A stretch of 64,000 nt of DNA from Xylogone sp. PMI_703 (GCA_021399445.1 JAJTUQ010000015.1:267137-331136); one strand, 5' to 3'; shown: positions 35,457 through 49,430, counted from the first letter of the stretch. A program made the numbers and translations. The notes: generated by a model not told the origin, from the sequence alone.

Positions 35457-37225
35457 ATGGCCTCTCTCCGTATGCCTGATGAGCGCTCTGATATTCAACC
35501 GCTCTGGGGCGTCTCAATCCCCAAACCACAATCGGTTCAGACAACGGTAGATTCGTTATATAATGATTTTGCCTATTCGGGTCCCCTATCGGTCCCGTCC
35601 GCCACGCCATCATCCCCGGAAACTTGGCATCATCTAATACCTCGATCTACGATCCAGCCACTATCGGAAGGCCAGTTCATCACCGCGGCTGCAGATATCA
35701 CCCAAGCTGGAGATATTCCTAGAGTGATGAATATTTGTAGAGAATTGGTTAAAGCCGAGGCTGATTGTTTGCACATACTGGTGCTGTTGGATCAGAGATC
35801 CCAGTCAGGGTTTGATCACCAGCAATGGCGGGATTTCGTTAACCTCCATCAGACACTAATTCACTACCATTACGATTTTCTATTGGCTGCGCAAGGCCTC
35901 TCTGAACTGCGTGAGATTGCTTCGGACGCCATGCCAACCCGGATGTGGGTATACGGCATCCACAACTTTCTGGAGCATCTAAGACTCAAATTGCCTAAAT
36001 CTTTGGAGTATACGCTCTGTTTCATATACCATGCCTATTCTATGATGACATTGTTCTATGAGACGGTGCCAATATTTGAAAACACCTGGCTGGAATGCCT
36101 AGGGGACCTTGGTCGATACAGGTATGCGGTTAGGGGTAATGATATCCAGGACCAAGAGATTTGGGCGACCGTAGCTCAAGATTGGTATTTAACGGCTTCA
36201 GATCGGAAACCGGCGACTGGCAGGCTATATCATCACGCTGCCATACTTTCCACGACCGATGTGATGCAACAGCTCTTTTACTCATAATCAAGCATCATTT
36301 AATGAAATTGAAACAAGAATATAGTATTTTTTTATAAAAAAAAATTATCAGAAAGTCCCTCTGCGTCAGAGAACCTTTCGCACCAGCCAGAGCATCGATT
36401 ATGAGTCCGCTGAAATCCTTCTTACGCGCTAAATCCATTCAAATACATTACGAGAAATCGTTTGAGAATACATTCATCACGGTCCATGGTATTCTTTTCA
36501 CGCGAACTAAGACGAATCAACTCGAGACCGTCGCGAGGAAGTTTCCTGACCTGCTGAACGACCGCATTGAGCAAATGAGACAAGGATTCGTGAAACAAGG
36601 CCCTAAGATTGCTTTATTGAATTGTATACAGTTGCTGGACTTTGCAAACCATAAGAACAAGCTAATGCAAGCAGCGTTCGCTCCTTCCGGCAAGGGCGAG
36701 GATGTTGGGGCGAGTGAGGCAGACATGGATGACCATTTTGATCGGGCAGCCCTTTTCTTTAACGAAACGTTCTCTGTTGTACTACGAAAGATCGTGGATC
36801 CCAGCGTTTTACCATTTGTCCATGTCACTCTCGTCTTCGTGCTACACATAGCCAAATTCCCCGACGCGATGAGTGCCGTAGGACCGAGACTGCCTTGGGA
36901 CTCACTCGCTACAGCGTTAGACACATTATTAGCTACACACAGGAATCTTGTCGAACCTGATTCTAAAATATTTCCTGGTCTAGAAATGGAGACACCAAAG
37001 CCTTTTCGAAATGATTACGTTCTTCGGGGTCTCTTATTTTCAGAAGACTACTTCCCGCCAGGCTGGTTCCCTGCGGAAATGATCGATGAGGATGACGAGA
37101 CCGACAGGCCTAAATCTGTGAACAACCAACACCGTGAAAGGATACTCTGGATTGCAATTAGAATTGCAGGCCTTGGGAAATGGTTAAATTATGAGCGAGA
37201 GAATATGGAATTCACTGCATCGTGA
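35457..37225 (+). pseudogene. EST1/SMG5-7-like protein (fungal DNA/RNA-binding domain), interrupted
   Basis: Two frames encode consecutive parts of one protein. The first (35457-36288) has ECLGDLGRYRYAV, then WATVAQDWYLTASDRKPATGR broken here only for citation, and a final MQQLFYS before TAA. The second is open from about 36350 and reads KSLCVREPFAPARASIM, HVTLVFVLHIAKFP, LRGLLFSEDYFPPGWF and a plausible natural C-terminus to 37225. This order matches fungal EST1-like proteins, whose relatives act in telomerase regulation or nonsense-mediated decay. The AT-rich gap of about 65 nt (36284-36349) ends in a good acceptor (TTATCAG) but has no GT donor after the QQLFY codons, so either splicing is non-canonical or the gene is broken. 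Confidence 0.82.
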
Positions 37226-37297
37226 TAGTATTAAATGGAAGAGATTTGATTGGTTTTGGTAATTGCTATCCAATGTAGTAGGTATATATCTATATAT

Positions 37298-37329
37298 GTG
37301 TGAGCGTGTGAGCGTGTGAGTGTGTGCGG
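37298..37329. repeat. GTGAGC/GTGTG microsatellite
   Basis: Three GTGTGAGC-like units followed by GTGTGTG, in the 3' flank of the EST1-like gene. Confidence 0.85.
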
Positions 37330-38155
37330 TGTACCTGTATACAAACCAAACTATCAATTACTATAATATATGATGTCATCAACTAAATCGATAAGGAGGT
37401 AGTTGGGTATGAATAGGAACATTGATAACATACGGTCAAAACAATCGAGCAAGAAAAGAAGGTGCGATGGACGTACGCCGGGCGCCTGTCTCACCACTTT
37501 TGGGCATCAGGGAGAAATTTTACGACCCTCAGTCTCTCAGTCGATTTGGTTTAATGCTACTGATATTGCTGGAAAACTATAGAACCAAGGTCCGTACGGC
37601 GACGGTAGATTGGTATACTGACTACGCGTAGTATAGAGTCATTACTTTACTTGTGACCTGACCTAAATTAAAATTTGGAAATACGATCCAGCCGCCCGAA
37701 TGAAAACGGCCTGCCTCTATCTCTGGTATAATTGAAAGGTATCCGTGGTGAGAGTGCATATTTAAGCATGACAAGGAGTACAATGAAATAATAGTGTATC
37801 TTATCTTGTCAAGTTCCAAATGGAGTCTTTATTAGAACTACTCTCTTTAAAATTGGGAAGGATTGGAAGTCAGCTGAGCTGCCCATCTTGATGTGGGCGT
37901 TTGAAGATCAGTACGTGGGATGGAATTACCTCACGTATGCCGATCATAGGAAGCAGGTTATGTAAACGTATAACGTTGTTTTCGTTACGTGTAAACGCAA
38001 CGGTGTTTTACAAGATCCTTAACTATGAATGGTCGTTAATCAGACACTCGTGAGATTATTGTAACTACAGCAGCCGTCTCCTTACTACACAACACGCTCT
38101 CATCCGACAGGCCTAGTCGACGGAGTTGCACAAACCACCACGTTTATAGTCAAGG

Positions 38156-38192
38156 GACATAACATCAACAGACATAACATCAACAGACATAA
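38156..38192. repeat. 15-bp tandem repeat
   Basis: The unit AGACATAACATCAAC is present about 2.5 times with no mismatch in the overlapping part. Confidence 0.85.
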
Positions 38193-39341
38193 CACGAGGA
38201 AGAAATCGTTCGAATAAGTCAGCAATATAATCTGGAGTACTGACTTACTTGACTTGATATGGTGCAAGAACTTGGTCATAGCTGACAGTGCCAACCGCCG
38301 GGGCATCGTCGCGCTCCCCCGTCACCAAATTGGTGGTGGCTGAAATTATCGGTACGATCTCCTCCGCCGCTCTTGCCCTTCCACACGGCCTACCTCCACC
38401 TTCACTCCTTATTACGCTTATGCCCTTTGAGAAGTTAACCCCGTTGACCTAACCTAAAATTGTAGGCGGGACTACTACGTGAATACTATGAGTCCACGTC
38501 CGAGAGTCCAACTTCAGCTCTTGAGAGTACCCTAGCTAAGGACTTGAAAACCGCTCATGACTGAGGCTTAGAGTCGTGTCACCCGGGCGGCTCAACTGAT
38601 CACTGGAGGTAGCACTTCATCAGCAACAAAAGTAATCAGCACATTACTTAATTCGTACGTCTCACCAGAATAGATTCACTTACGACCCCGGATCTTAAGG
38701 GAGAAGAAGAGTATCGACTTCGATGCCTAAATTTAGGAGCGTAAGAAAATAGGTTGGCAATGGCGAAGTTGGATGGTTATATTGTTATCATTCGTTCTTA
38801 CGCCATCTTTGCTAAGGGGGCCCGAAGTTCGATATGGAAGTAGTCATACTCCGGGGCTGACAACACGGACGAAAGAGTAAGGAGCAAGCTTGATCAGCTC
38901 AGTTTAGTCCGCATATCCGTATACAACCGACTCTTGCTCTGTAATCCGGGGGCTTATATTGCGGCGCGTTTCAAGACTTGCACTGCGTATGAATGTCTCT
39001 AACCCCTGGACGACCATACCTTAGCCGTGTCTGCTTTTACCCTGCTTTAATGTTGATGCCCCCTGGTAACGAACCCAGGCGGGATCACTGCGCCTGTATG
39101 TTACATTGATGCAAAAGCAACTTTGATACGGGGGACTTGAACGTCCTAGATCTGGCACTTAGCTTGATCGTAAGATGTGTTAGTCCCTTAATCATAATTG
39201 ACTCCGAGAATGTACGCCGTTAATCTTTTCGTCCTGTGTTCTTTTGCAACATCCAGATATCTAGTTCTGACTTGCCATCAACCTTTTCCAAGTCATCAAT
39301 TTTAACATTGTATCATCTCACCAACAGATTCATCCTTCACA

Positions 39342-40725
39342 ATGGCAGAGCCAGTCTCACCCGCTCAGGGTCCACGACCTGCAAACTTCAACGAAGTACA
39401 AACCGTCAGTCCACCTAACACATTCCCAGAGTCCAAAATGATGCTTATATGGATTTTGTACAGAATGCCGAGAGTGTGATAGTAATAACATGTTGTTGCG
39501 TCGTTACGCTCTCCGCGTTCTTCCGGGCGTTAGGGCGGTTCGCCGCGTATCGTAGGAACAAGAGAGAGGATAGAAGAGCACGTTGGCTTGGATTAGATGA
39601 CGGTAAGTGTTCCGACACTCCCCCGCGCTCTCGTTGAGGCGGCTAACCGTGAAGTTCAGCCTTCAATTTTTCGGCGGTGGTAAGTTTGCTCATCGAGATC
39701 TATCGGAGAGACCGCGACTAAACTGATACGGCTTCAGCTGACCTTCTACGGCCTGGCGATAGCCGTGCTTGTGGGCGAGTCACATCCCTATACAGTGCTA
39801 TATGCTCTCCTCTGACGAATATTGTAGCTGTCAATCGGGGAATGGGAACTCACATGAATAGGGTGATCTGGTTGGGTGGGTCTAATGGACTCGAGCGCTG
39901 CAATCTCGTCAGCATCACTTTCTCCCATCACACGTCCAGCGAGAGCTGCAATGCTGACATTGAATTAGGCAATCTACATCTGCATACTCATCTATAATAT
40001 TGTGTTAGGACTCACAGAACTGTCCGTTCTCGCCTTATATCAACGTATTATCGACTTAGCTGCGCCAAAAATGCTAATTACCCTGAACTGGTGCATCATA
40101 GGATTGGTTACCACAAATACCTGCATCAACGTGTTTATCGCAGCCTTCCAGTGCAGCCCCATCCGTGCAGCGTTTGATTCGAGCATCCCAGGAAAGTGCA
40201 TCAATCGTGACGCCTTTTATATCGGAAACGCGATTACAAATATTCTCGTCTACTGTGTGGTCTATCTCTTGTCGATATTCATCATCAAACCGCTACGGCT
40301 CATTCGTGAGCGAAAGAGGCTTCTTTTATTTACCATGCTTACTGGTCTCTCGTGCGTCCTCACCCAACCCTCCAGAAAACAGCATCTCGTTCGCTAATTG
40401 CCCAATATCTAGTGCCGTCATAGTTTCCTGTATTCGCCTTGCTTTCCTTCCTAGCCTCCTTGCCAATGCCGACGTCACTTATGCTATGGGTACTCTCATG
40501 GACTGGTCTGTGATTGAACTCACCGTCGCCATCCTCACCAGTTCCATCCCTGCCATTAGTTCAATTATTCATCTCTGGAGTGCTGCAGGCGAGCAACCAC
40601 AGAACAGCCACCCAACTCCATTGTACCATGGGTCATCGGCAATACGCCTCAACAGTCTTAGCAGACCTCCTAGCGCTAAGACTGCTGGGCACGATAACGG
40701 CAGCGAAACAGGCCTCATCCCTTAG
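39342..40725 (+). pseudogene. Rhodopsin-domain (PTH11-type) integral membrane protein, degenerate
   Basis: An ATG at 39342 opens MAEPVSPAQGPRPANF. A 1-nt shift near 39425-39440 moves into a frame reading NDAYMDFVQNAESVIV. Introns with fungal signals follow: 39603-39659 (GTAAGT, GGCTAAC, TTCAG), 39680-39737 (GTAAGT...TTCAG) and 40352-40412 (GTGCGT, GCTAAT, TCTAG). The exons encode helices such as LTFYGLAIAVLVG, IYNIVLGLTELSVLALYQRI and SAVIVSCIRLAFL, and DWSVIELTVAILTSSIPAI, the pattern of the large fungal rhodopsin/PTH11-like seven-helix family, whose characterised members sense surfaces or ligands. No splice restores frame between the LTFYGL exon and the VNRGMGTHMNR exon, so at least two frame breaks exist. 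It could still be a real gene with one or two indel errors. Confidence 0.78.
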
Positions 40726-43427
40726 GGGCCTGTCGAGCTATGAGGGTATCAGGAGAATCACTGCAAGCTGTGTTTGATCAGTATGTCTCACTGCGAGATC
40801 CCCCGTGGCAAAATTCTTTCGGCGATAACATTTTATGCTTGCGACATACGGACTCCAGCCAAACGGTTTTAGGTATAACGGGAATGATTGACTTGCAAGC
40901 AGGAAATACGTAGGAATAAGTGTTACAAGGACTCATCATGCTGTCGTCCTGCCAGGGAAGAGCTAAGCGCGACATACATTGTGTAGAGAGATAGGTTCTC
41001 ATGAGCACCTCACTCTCACTGTAGAGCATCATCACCTCTGAAAGTCTAGATGATGTCAAAGCTCTGCTCATACGGTCGTATGTGTTCTAGCCGGCCGATA
41101 AGCTAATCTAGCCCGCTAGCTACAGTAATCGGCCGGTCTATAAGCACAACGTACATTCTATCTGATTATTACTTGATTACATATAGTGCATAGATTACAG
41201 AACAGAACTAGAATAGTTATAACCCAAGTTATGGTAGCAATAGTAATATATAAAATTCGTAATATCCATAAAAAGCGGATACATATGAGTAATTTATAAG
41301 TCCATAAACCATAGCTTAAAACCCGTCAGTGAAATCCCGTACGGAGCAGCCTCGTAAGCGATGAACTGTGCTCTCCATCCCGTTTTTCACCGCAGCGCAG
41401 AGTGATGCTAGACGAGTCCCGAACCTATACCTAGTGTTCTGGTGTTGTTGGCCGTCTGTGGTCTTCAAAGCCAGGACATGCTTGGTGTATGTGATCCAGG
41501 AGACTGCTAAAAGCCGTCAGAACGCCCATCAGGACCAGGTTGTCCTCAGGCGAAATGAAGCAACTCGCTAAGAGACGTCGCTCAGCAGCATGTTCTAACA
41601 GCTCTCCAAAAAAGGCCAATATTCGCTATAATTCCGGCTTTGAATAGATCCCTCCAACAAGCAACTTGTCCTACAGTCCTATGTGTATCCATACTCATGC
41701 ACTCCGCCTCAGAATTCTGCTCAGGAAGATTGGTAGTGCCAGAAAGGCGGAAGCTAGTATAATACGGTAGACCAGCCTAGACGGTAGCCACATAGTTAGT
41801 TGTGAGAGGTCCTGCAGTTATATCTCCCGGATTCGCTTCTGTTATTCATAGATTCAGAGACCGTTTGTGGTGGTCTATTCCCGATCGCAGCTACTCTATA
41901 CACAGTCCTACAACCATACCTTATCTGTTAGCTCTATGTCGCACCATAACAGACTTATATCATTTAAACAGTGTTATTTATAATATAACAAACATATAAT
42001 TTGGATCGTTTTAATATACAATAAACTTATATTATTAATCATCTATCTTTCCTTCGATCTATGTTATCTAACCCTCTAACAGACGGTCATTTGAAGCGTG
42101 GGCAATTCGACCTACCCATAGTATCAGCGAGCGGTTCGTAAATTCCAAGCTATGAAAACTTGTCCTCTATTGATAGGGGTCTTAAATAGTATGAGAATGC
42201 AATATGTAAATGCGGATAAAGGAGCTTCAGCAATCCCAACAGCTGTCTTCGATAGAATATTCGTAACTTAGTAAACATGCCAAAATTCTTGAATGACGGG
42301 AATCCTTCTTAGAACCGCGTATAGAGGACGCTAGTACAGAGTACCGTAGTTTATGCCAGTCGACTTTATTTGTGATAAATATCTTCCCTCAGAGCAACTC
42401 CAGAGCGATTGCTGACTCGTCATTGCAATAGAGGGTCGCAAATGAAAACAGTGAGGCCCAGGCTGAAATCCGACTACACTCCACCTGCTTGGTAGAAAGA
42501 GCATAGAAAATATGTCGCCCTACGCTCAGAGGGTTCAAGCGTACTGTCCCGCAGTATGGTCTGACGTACGAACCATCACTCGTGTGGACGCCCTGGATGC
42601 TTAACAGTAGTCGTATGAGGTATATCAGGTATAGCGGAGCGGGTACAGTTACTAGCGATGTGTCATCCGTGGTTTCTAAATGTGGTAGTAGTTACTGCCG
42701 GCATATTTCTACAGTGCGTAGTCATGATGTACTGCCGTACTCGAATTATATATGACCCCACGTATCGGTGTATAGCAAATAAGCCGGCTATCTAACGATT
42801 CCGGGTCTATTCTCCACGTTTCCGTGGCCCCTCTTGAATTTATCTATTATATCTACTTCTATCCTTATTATTGTAGCCGAAGATTTTCCTACGCGCCCTC
42901 TTCAACACCCTCTCCGGGTTTTGTACCCGGACAATGATGATCATTACTGGGGCAAGCCGACCCTGAGTGGGTTCCTTTTCTGCTCCTTTAATACTGGGCG
43001 ATGTGTGGGAAATTCATACCACAAACAGTCTTCTATCAGAGCTTAGGCCTCTATGTGTTAAAAGGATCACAAATCAGCCTCTAACGAGAAGTAAAAAACC
43101 TCCTTCGTCGAAGCACTTCTTTCTGTGTCTTCGCCACAGTCTCCCGTACTACGAAGAGGGCTCACAACAAATTACCTCAGATTTGAAATCACGGTTATCC
43201 AAAACATGAGGTGCGCATACCTTCCCAAAGCTTTGAGCCATCAAGGAACACCGGGGCAACTAATTTTGTTTATAGGATGGGTCGTTATGAAGTGCTCATC
43301 GTGTGCTGCGAGTTATTCATCGGGCGCCTAATGGCGCTTGTTTGCCTGAGATATGCCTTGAACCATGAAAGAAGTATTTGCAGATCTTTACATTTACTAT
43401 TGTGCAATGGATCGAAAATGAATCTAA

Positions 43428-43769
43428 TGGATAAATGGAGCAGGAAATCGACTTGCAGAACCCGAATTCCTCCCAGAGGATTCAGTTTCGGATAATGGAT
43501 ACCTCACCATCATCACGGAACCGTCATCACTTACCGCAATTGTCGCGTCCATTTTAGTTGGCTGCGTATTCACTTCCTTCGTATCGCGACGTCAGCAACC
43601 GCTCTGGCCTCGGGTTTTGTTTTTTTCGCCGGTTCTTGTAACAGTTATAGGTTGTAAACATGTATGGCAATCAAGTGTCTACTTCATTTTGCTCGCAGTC
43701 GTACCTCGATCGCTATGTTTCACCATGGAGATCCTGCTGTGCATCTCCGAGTTTGAAACCAGAGGTTGA
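43428..43769 (+). other. Hydrophobic open frame without a start codon
   Basis: 113 codons are open between TAA at 43425 and TGA at 43767. The translation has hydrophobic segments (LTAIVASILVGCVFTSFV, VLFFSPVLVTVIG, VYFILLAVVP) and no early methionine. It could be a decayed exon of a membrane protein or chance. Confidence 0.2.
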
Positions 43770-46700
43770 TATCTCGAGGGTATCATGTAGTACAGAGTGA
43801 AAGGAGATCACGCATAGTAATAAGGTGCATGCAACGTAGAATCAGCGACTCTATAATTTATCTACTGTAGCTAGAATGAAATGGTGGATACGGGTTGATC
43901 CATGAACTCTCGAAATGCGCGCGAGAACCGGTGGCATTATCGCTATAGGAACCCTAGCAGGTAGCTGTAAGGATATTGGGCCGCCTATACGGGCTTCTTC
44001 TATTCCGATGATATCCGGCCACAGAGTGTCGCCAGAGGTTGTTTAACTGAGGTCAAAAACAACACGGGTCTCTAGAAATACGGTATGTGTCGGCTCCCCA
44101 TGGCCTCCTCATCGTCAATGCGGATGTTTAAATAAAGGTTGTAAAAACTTAACATCGCTATAATAGCGAAGATCGGGTTGAATATACCGTGCGGGATAAG
44201 ATCTAACCTAGTAGAATTACAATATATAAATCATTAGAGTGTAAATATCTGCCCATCAAGCTAATGTGTTACGCTTCTGCGCATTGACCGTAGCCTTATT
44301 TGCATCACTAGATTCCGAGAGCAAGTTGTCGTGATCATCAGGTATTCCTCTCATGGTTAACGTGTTCTTCGTGTAAGGATAGTCTTCGTGGAAAACGCCA
44401 TCTATCAAGACTGTACGTACGTACAGCAGGCAATTGCATTCAGGCCTCCAGCACTTAGGACACTATATCTTTCATACCTCTCCCGCACATTTCCAAACCG
44501 TGTGCCACTGCCAACAGATCACGGAATGGTCTACTGTATAGTCATACTTTACCATCTAAATAGTGTCATAGCTCTCTCGTAGGATAGTCAATCAACTACA
44601 TTTCGGTACACTCTTCTTGCCGTATCTTCTATTGGATCTGGCACTATCGTTTAGGTACTTACATACAATCAGTGATAAGTTAAAAAGCATCCACCCTAAC
44701 GTCTCTCAGAAATAGTGCGTAACAAACCTTAATCAAGATACAGCGCATTACTTACGGTGACATCAACGAGGTCTACAGAGAAGGAGAAAGTGAGAGATAA
44801 AATTAGAAGTACAATATAATGTAAACACAGGATTAGCTTAAGGTGAGTGGACGAAACAAATCTGGGACGTCCAGGTTCTAGACAACGTAGGCATCGAATA
44901 ATAGCTGGCTTCTAATGAGAAAGTCCATTTTAAGTGGTAGTGGAAGTAGCAGCTGAGGGTCATATAATAATATAGTAAAATTCGCTGCGGCTAAGCTGAG
45001 GCAGGTGAGATTATCGAGATTATGACAGATATTCGGCATTTCAATATGCTGATGAATAACTTTTTATCTAGGATCAATTAATCAGAAACTAGTGCACAGG
45101 TCACGAACAATATGTCATGGAGGCTTGACAGCGAATAATTAGAGTGGGTTCCATATAAACGTAACCAAGAAGGTTACTGTTGTACTTATACCCCTGCTAT
45201 AACCATGCGTAATCAGTGTGTAGGATGGAATAAGACCATCGAACCGTAGTGCATTATAAATTATATTAGCTTGTATTGACCGTATCAATTAACTATCCTA
45301 GAGTACAACACGGGTGCAATTCATGAAGAACTCTGTACTTTCAGTGCCTGCCGGTAGCTAAATGTTGTGATTTCCTGGTTTTGCATTGATATTCATGATC
45401 AATTTTATTAGTCTACATATATTTGAGTTTGGAAGCTCGCAGTGACCTTAGCCCTCTACAATAAGAGTTATTTAACAGAGATCTCAGTCGACGCGATATT
45501 CCTCTACAAGCAGGACTAGGTAAGCAGACCTCCATCTTGTCAAAGATGCCTTCACTAGCATCTCCTATCCATAAAGTAAGTCACATATCCATAATTTCAC
45601 CATCATAACTGACGCGATGATTCGTTATAAAGAATATCGCGTGATACTAACAGCCGCTCTGGGGTTGAACTAGCTAGAGTAGCCAGAGTAGCTAGAGTAC
45701 TCTACATGCAGTGGGCCATGGCGGGCCAGAGCGAGTATCCAAGCAGTGGATTTTCGAGGTTTCCGACCACCGCCTTGAAGGTAGAGGGAAGAGAGACGGG
45801 GACTGACCCATAAGTGTAGCATGTAAATGAGAAATGATCCTATTATTATCTAAGATACTGGCTATTCCAAGACCACCCATTTTACACTAAATTTATAACT
45901 TTTAGGTTTTCGCTTAGACTTGGCTGATCGTAGGCTTATATTATCTTGCCCAACATTAAATAGTTAAGAGCAGACCGTCACAAACTTATTCCATGGAATA
46001 CTAGGATTGTAGCGTAACGTATACGAGGGTTCACTTACAATTATAAACAACTCGAGATCTCTAGCCCGTGGATCGGATATTTTCAACATGAACTCATTCC
46101 TCGAGATCATTAAAAATCTCATAATCTTACTAAGTCAGCTCTTCCACTTGATTGGGCAGATTTTACTCTTTCTCTCACATATTGTTAAGTTACTAGCGGG
46201 ATAGAAATTGTTTCCCGTGCGGTGTATCGTAATAACTAACCCAGGTGAGATAAGCCGCTACTAATCACTTATGACTGGTTAGTAAAAATCACAAGCTCAG
46301 TACTCAGGTCAGGACTAACTATCCGACGCTTTAGAAGGTGTCAAATAATATAGCTACGACTCTAATTCTTTAATACGCCCGCACTTAATTACAATGTTCA
46401 CGTTAGTAATATTCGCTGCTGCCCTATCAATTTAGTGGAATTGCGGAGTTTCATATATATTTATTATTTACACGGCGTTACGCAATACAGATGTGTGCTT
46501 GCATAAAGGAGAGGAGGCCTTCTGCTCTGAAACTAATTGGGCCTTATCATCTGTCCAATATATCAGGCATCGATGACTTCAACGCATCGCGAAACGCGCT
46601 TTACGAGTCAAACGAAAGCTATTTATCTACAGACGAGTCGTACAGTTGCTGGTGTTAATATAATCTCGAAATTCTTTGACTGAATGGATGATCTGCTGTC

Positions 46701-48279
46701 TTCATTTGCGTGTTGCGATACCGAGGTCTGCCGCTCTCGCTAATCCAGAGTATTAGCACGGAAGTGTTTGCGGTTCTCATAGTAGTTGAGACACCTAAGC
46801 TGAAGGAGCACATTTTTGGATACTCATTAGCTACGAATCAGTAACCTTGCAACCCTAGAACGTACCACCAGTAGCTAGAATCCCCAACCCAGCTTTATGA
46901 TAACGAGCCGGAGAATTGCCCCCGTCAGTTCGATCAAAAAATAATCATAGAATCCGGTTGGTTAATATTCCTTCTAGTTACTTGCTTTTAGGGGGATAAA
47001 CAAGACGGACCCAAAGGCTGAAAGACGTGGGGGCTGTGGGTAGGTAAATGGATTGACACTCTCCTGTGTCGAAGCATTCCTTCATGAATTCATCTTTCAC
47101 ATGATTTCCGTAGCCACTAAAGCTAATTGATACCATTGGTAGGCTCGATAAACCACCATGAGATTTTGGCATGGATAATCCATCCATTGCCAGAGTGAAG
47201 CTCCTCTTATGATGCGGCTCCGATGTCTCAACAAGCTACCAGATTTACAGGATTCTACCTTTAGTCGTACCTAAAAATAGATGAGCTCTGTCTGCGGCGG
47301 ATATGCGCTCTAACAGAGCAGTCCGCTGCCAACTCATACTATCTTTAACATATATTCCTTTACGTTAGCACTCCCAATTTTTTGATGTTTTGCTCAAAGC
47401 CCTTCCATTATTTCAGTTTAATCCATAGTTTATTGACGTCCAAGGAGGATATTTTTGGTTTGAAACTTTAAAATATCTGAAAGCTGGTAATGTGTTCGGA
47501 GGGTATTCTATCACTGTGTTTACTATCAATCCAAATACCGTATTTTGACCTATGGGACCCGCACAAGGAATCTAGCTATCCGATCCTCCTCAAGCTTTTC
47601 AGCTAAGCCACTTATATGAACGATCCTTCCGGTGAGCGATTAGGTCATCGTGGTGCTGGAAGAGTAGCTACAGATTGTGCTAATACAGTATCCAAATAAC
47701 TTAATCGAAATTCGTCAGATTAAAAGTGTATTTGATCTTGTTCGTGGACTAATAGCCTCAGCTCTCCCCCCACTCATTCTGTCACATAGAACTGAGCGTG
47801 GTATTCGATTGCCTGAAGCACCAGACGTAACGTGCTAGCCTCCTAATACAGCATCTACAGCCTGTCGAATATCGTCTTCATCGGATTCTAGTACCATTGG
47901 TCGCCGAAGATTCACACCAAAAACACATTAACTAGCAATTAGCCAATAATCAACGGAGCTATTGAGTAATTTCTAAAGTGGCAGGTGGTTTGAGAGAGCG
48001 AGAGGGGGAGAGAAACATGAGCCGTGGGAGATGGTGGCTTTGTAAGGCTGCGGGTCGGCCCGAACCGCAGCTGAGGTTGCATGCGGAGAATGTGGCCTGA
48101 AGCTGGAGAAAGTTTAATTTGACACGTATCTGACCGTAAGCAATGTCAACATCACATTTTATCTAATACAGAAGCTAAAATACCAGATAAAGAGGCTATC
48201 GGTAAAAAGATAATCAAGTGCAAAGTAGGTGAGTTTTGGTGTGAAAGGCGGTGCGCACGGACTTCAGTCCACCCACTGT

Positions 48280-48390
48280 ATATGGTAGGGAGACCACGCC
48301 TGCATAATAGTTATTCCACCGCCGAACCCCCCCTTCTCCCGGAACCCGTATACGGGAGCGAAGCAGTAGGCAAGCAGTACAGCGACAAAT
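48280..48390 (+). repeat. Dispersed repeat, second family, copy 2
   Basis: Partner of 33520-33635 in the same orientation, sharing TAATAGTTATTCC and CCGCCGAA with neighbouring blocks. Confidence 0.55.
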
Positions 48391-49430
48391 TTCCCTCCTT
48401 TCTACAAATTATTAAAGTGCAATAAGTTCCCTTACAATTGTGTACTGTAGTACGACATTATTATTTTGCCAATTTTATACAGTCGTACTGTACGGTATTA
48501 CTATTTCACCGATTGTATTAGATGACGTAGTTAGTTATGGTTTCATTGCTACCCTACAGCTTTACTTTCTACGGTTTTGCTTTCTCAGTCTTTGCACTAC
48601 CGCTGCACACGCATATTCTCGCTTTCACAATGGCACCAAAAGCATTAGAATTTAAAACGATTGAATTGTTTAATAATATTAAAATCATATGAATTTCGGC
48701 CTCTCTACCGTAGGTGATTGATTTATTGGCCTGCTAGAGGAAGCAATTCGTTCTTGAACCCTTTTACATACAAATTTTTGGTCACGTGATGAAATAAGCA
48801 AAGCTTGAGACTTGGAACTCCAAATTCGAGAATCCGCTATGTAATGTGGGGTGTACTCAGCTTCATGTGATCTGGACGTGTTGAATTTGCTGTGGTTGGT
48901 CGATTGCCTTCTGGCTACATTTTACGGCCCTCCGGGTAGCGCCCACACCTACTGCATGCCGCTACCGTACGCATCGACTGTACAGCCCGATAGGACTTCT
49001 ACAGTATCAGCTTTCATCCATCAACTACTACTGAAACTAGATTATAATAACCATAACAGCTTTAAGAACGATTGATTTATGTGACGCCAAGACTATCTTA
49101 TGCGAGCTTGGATATCGATAAGAAAATAAGGCAAAAAGGCGAGTAGGCGACCGGTTGAGCGCACTATCTGATTGGCTAGGATATGCCTCCGCACTGGTGA
49201 TTACACCGTCGTAGAGCGTCATATACCAGCAATTGGTCGATTTCTTGTCCCGCATAATTTTTGCTCGTAATAACTTGCCAGCTCTACAATGTCTAGCATC
49301 GAAACCGACACGGAGATATCACGTGAGTCCGTCATCCTGCTACATGCGTCAGGATACACCTACATAATTGGGAGACCAGGAGTAGTTATATCCACGTGAC
49401 ATAGCTGTTCAGGTTCACCCTTATATGTAT

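Larger units (their letters stand above)
37226..39341. other. Gene-free stretch with small tandem repeats
   Basis: No gene was recognised. A GTGAGC-type microsatellite (37298-37329) lies just downstream of the EST1-like gene. A 15-bp unit (AGACATAACATCAAC) is repeated about 2.5 times at 38156-38192. Confidence 0.5.

Noticed and set aside
41794..42081. Possible solo LTR on the minus strand (starts TGTTAGAGG, ends near CTAACT)
   Set aside because: The termini are not perfectly inverted, the five flanking bases do not match, and no second copy was found.
41802..44582. Two short frames (41802-41999 and 44388-44582) sharing the peptide LYHLNSVI
   Set aside because: The DNA similarity covers only about 21 bp with several differences and does not extend; not enough to call a repeat.
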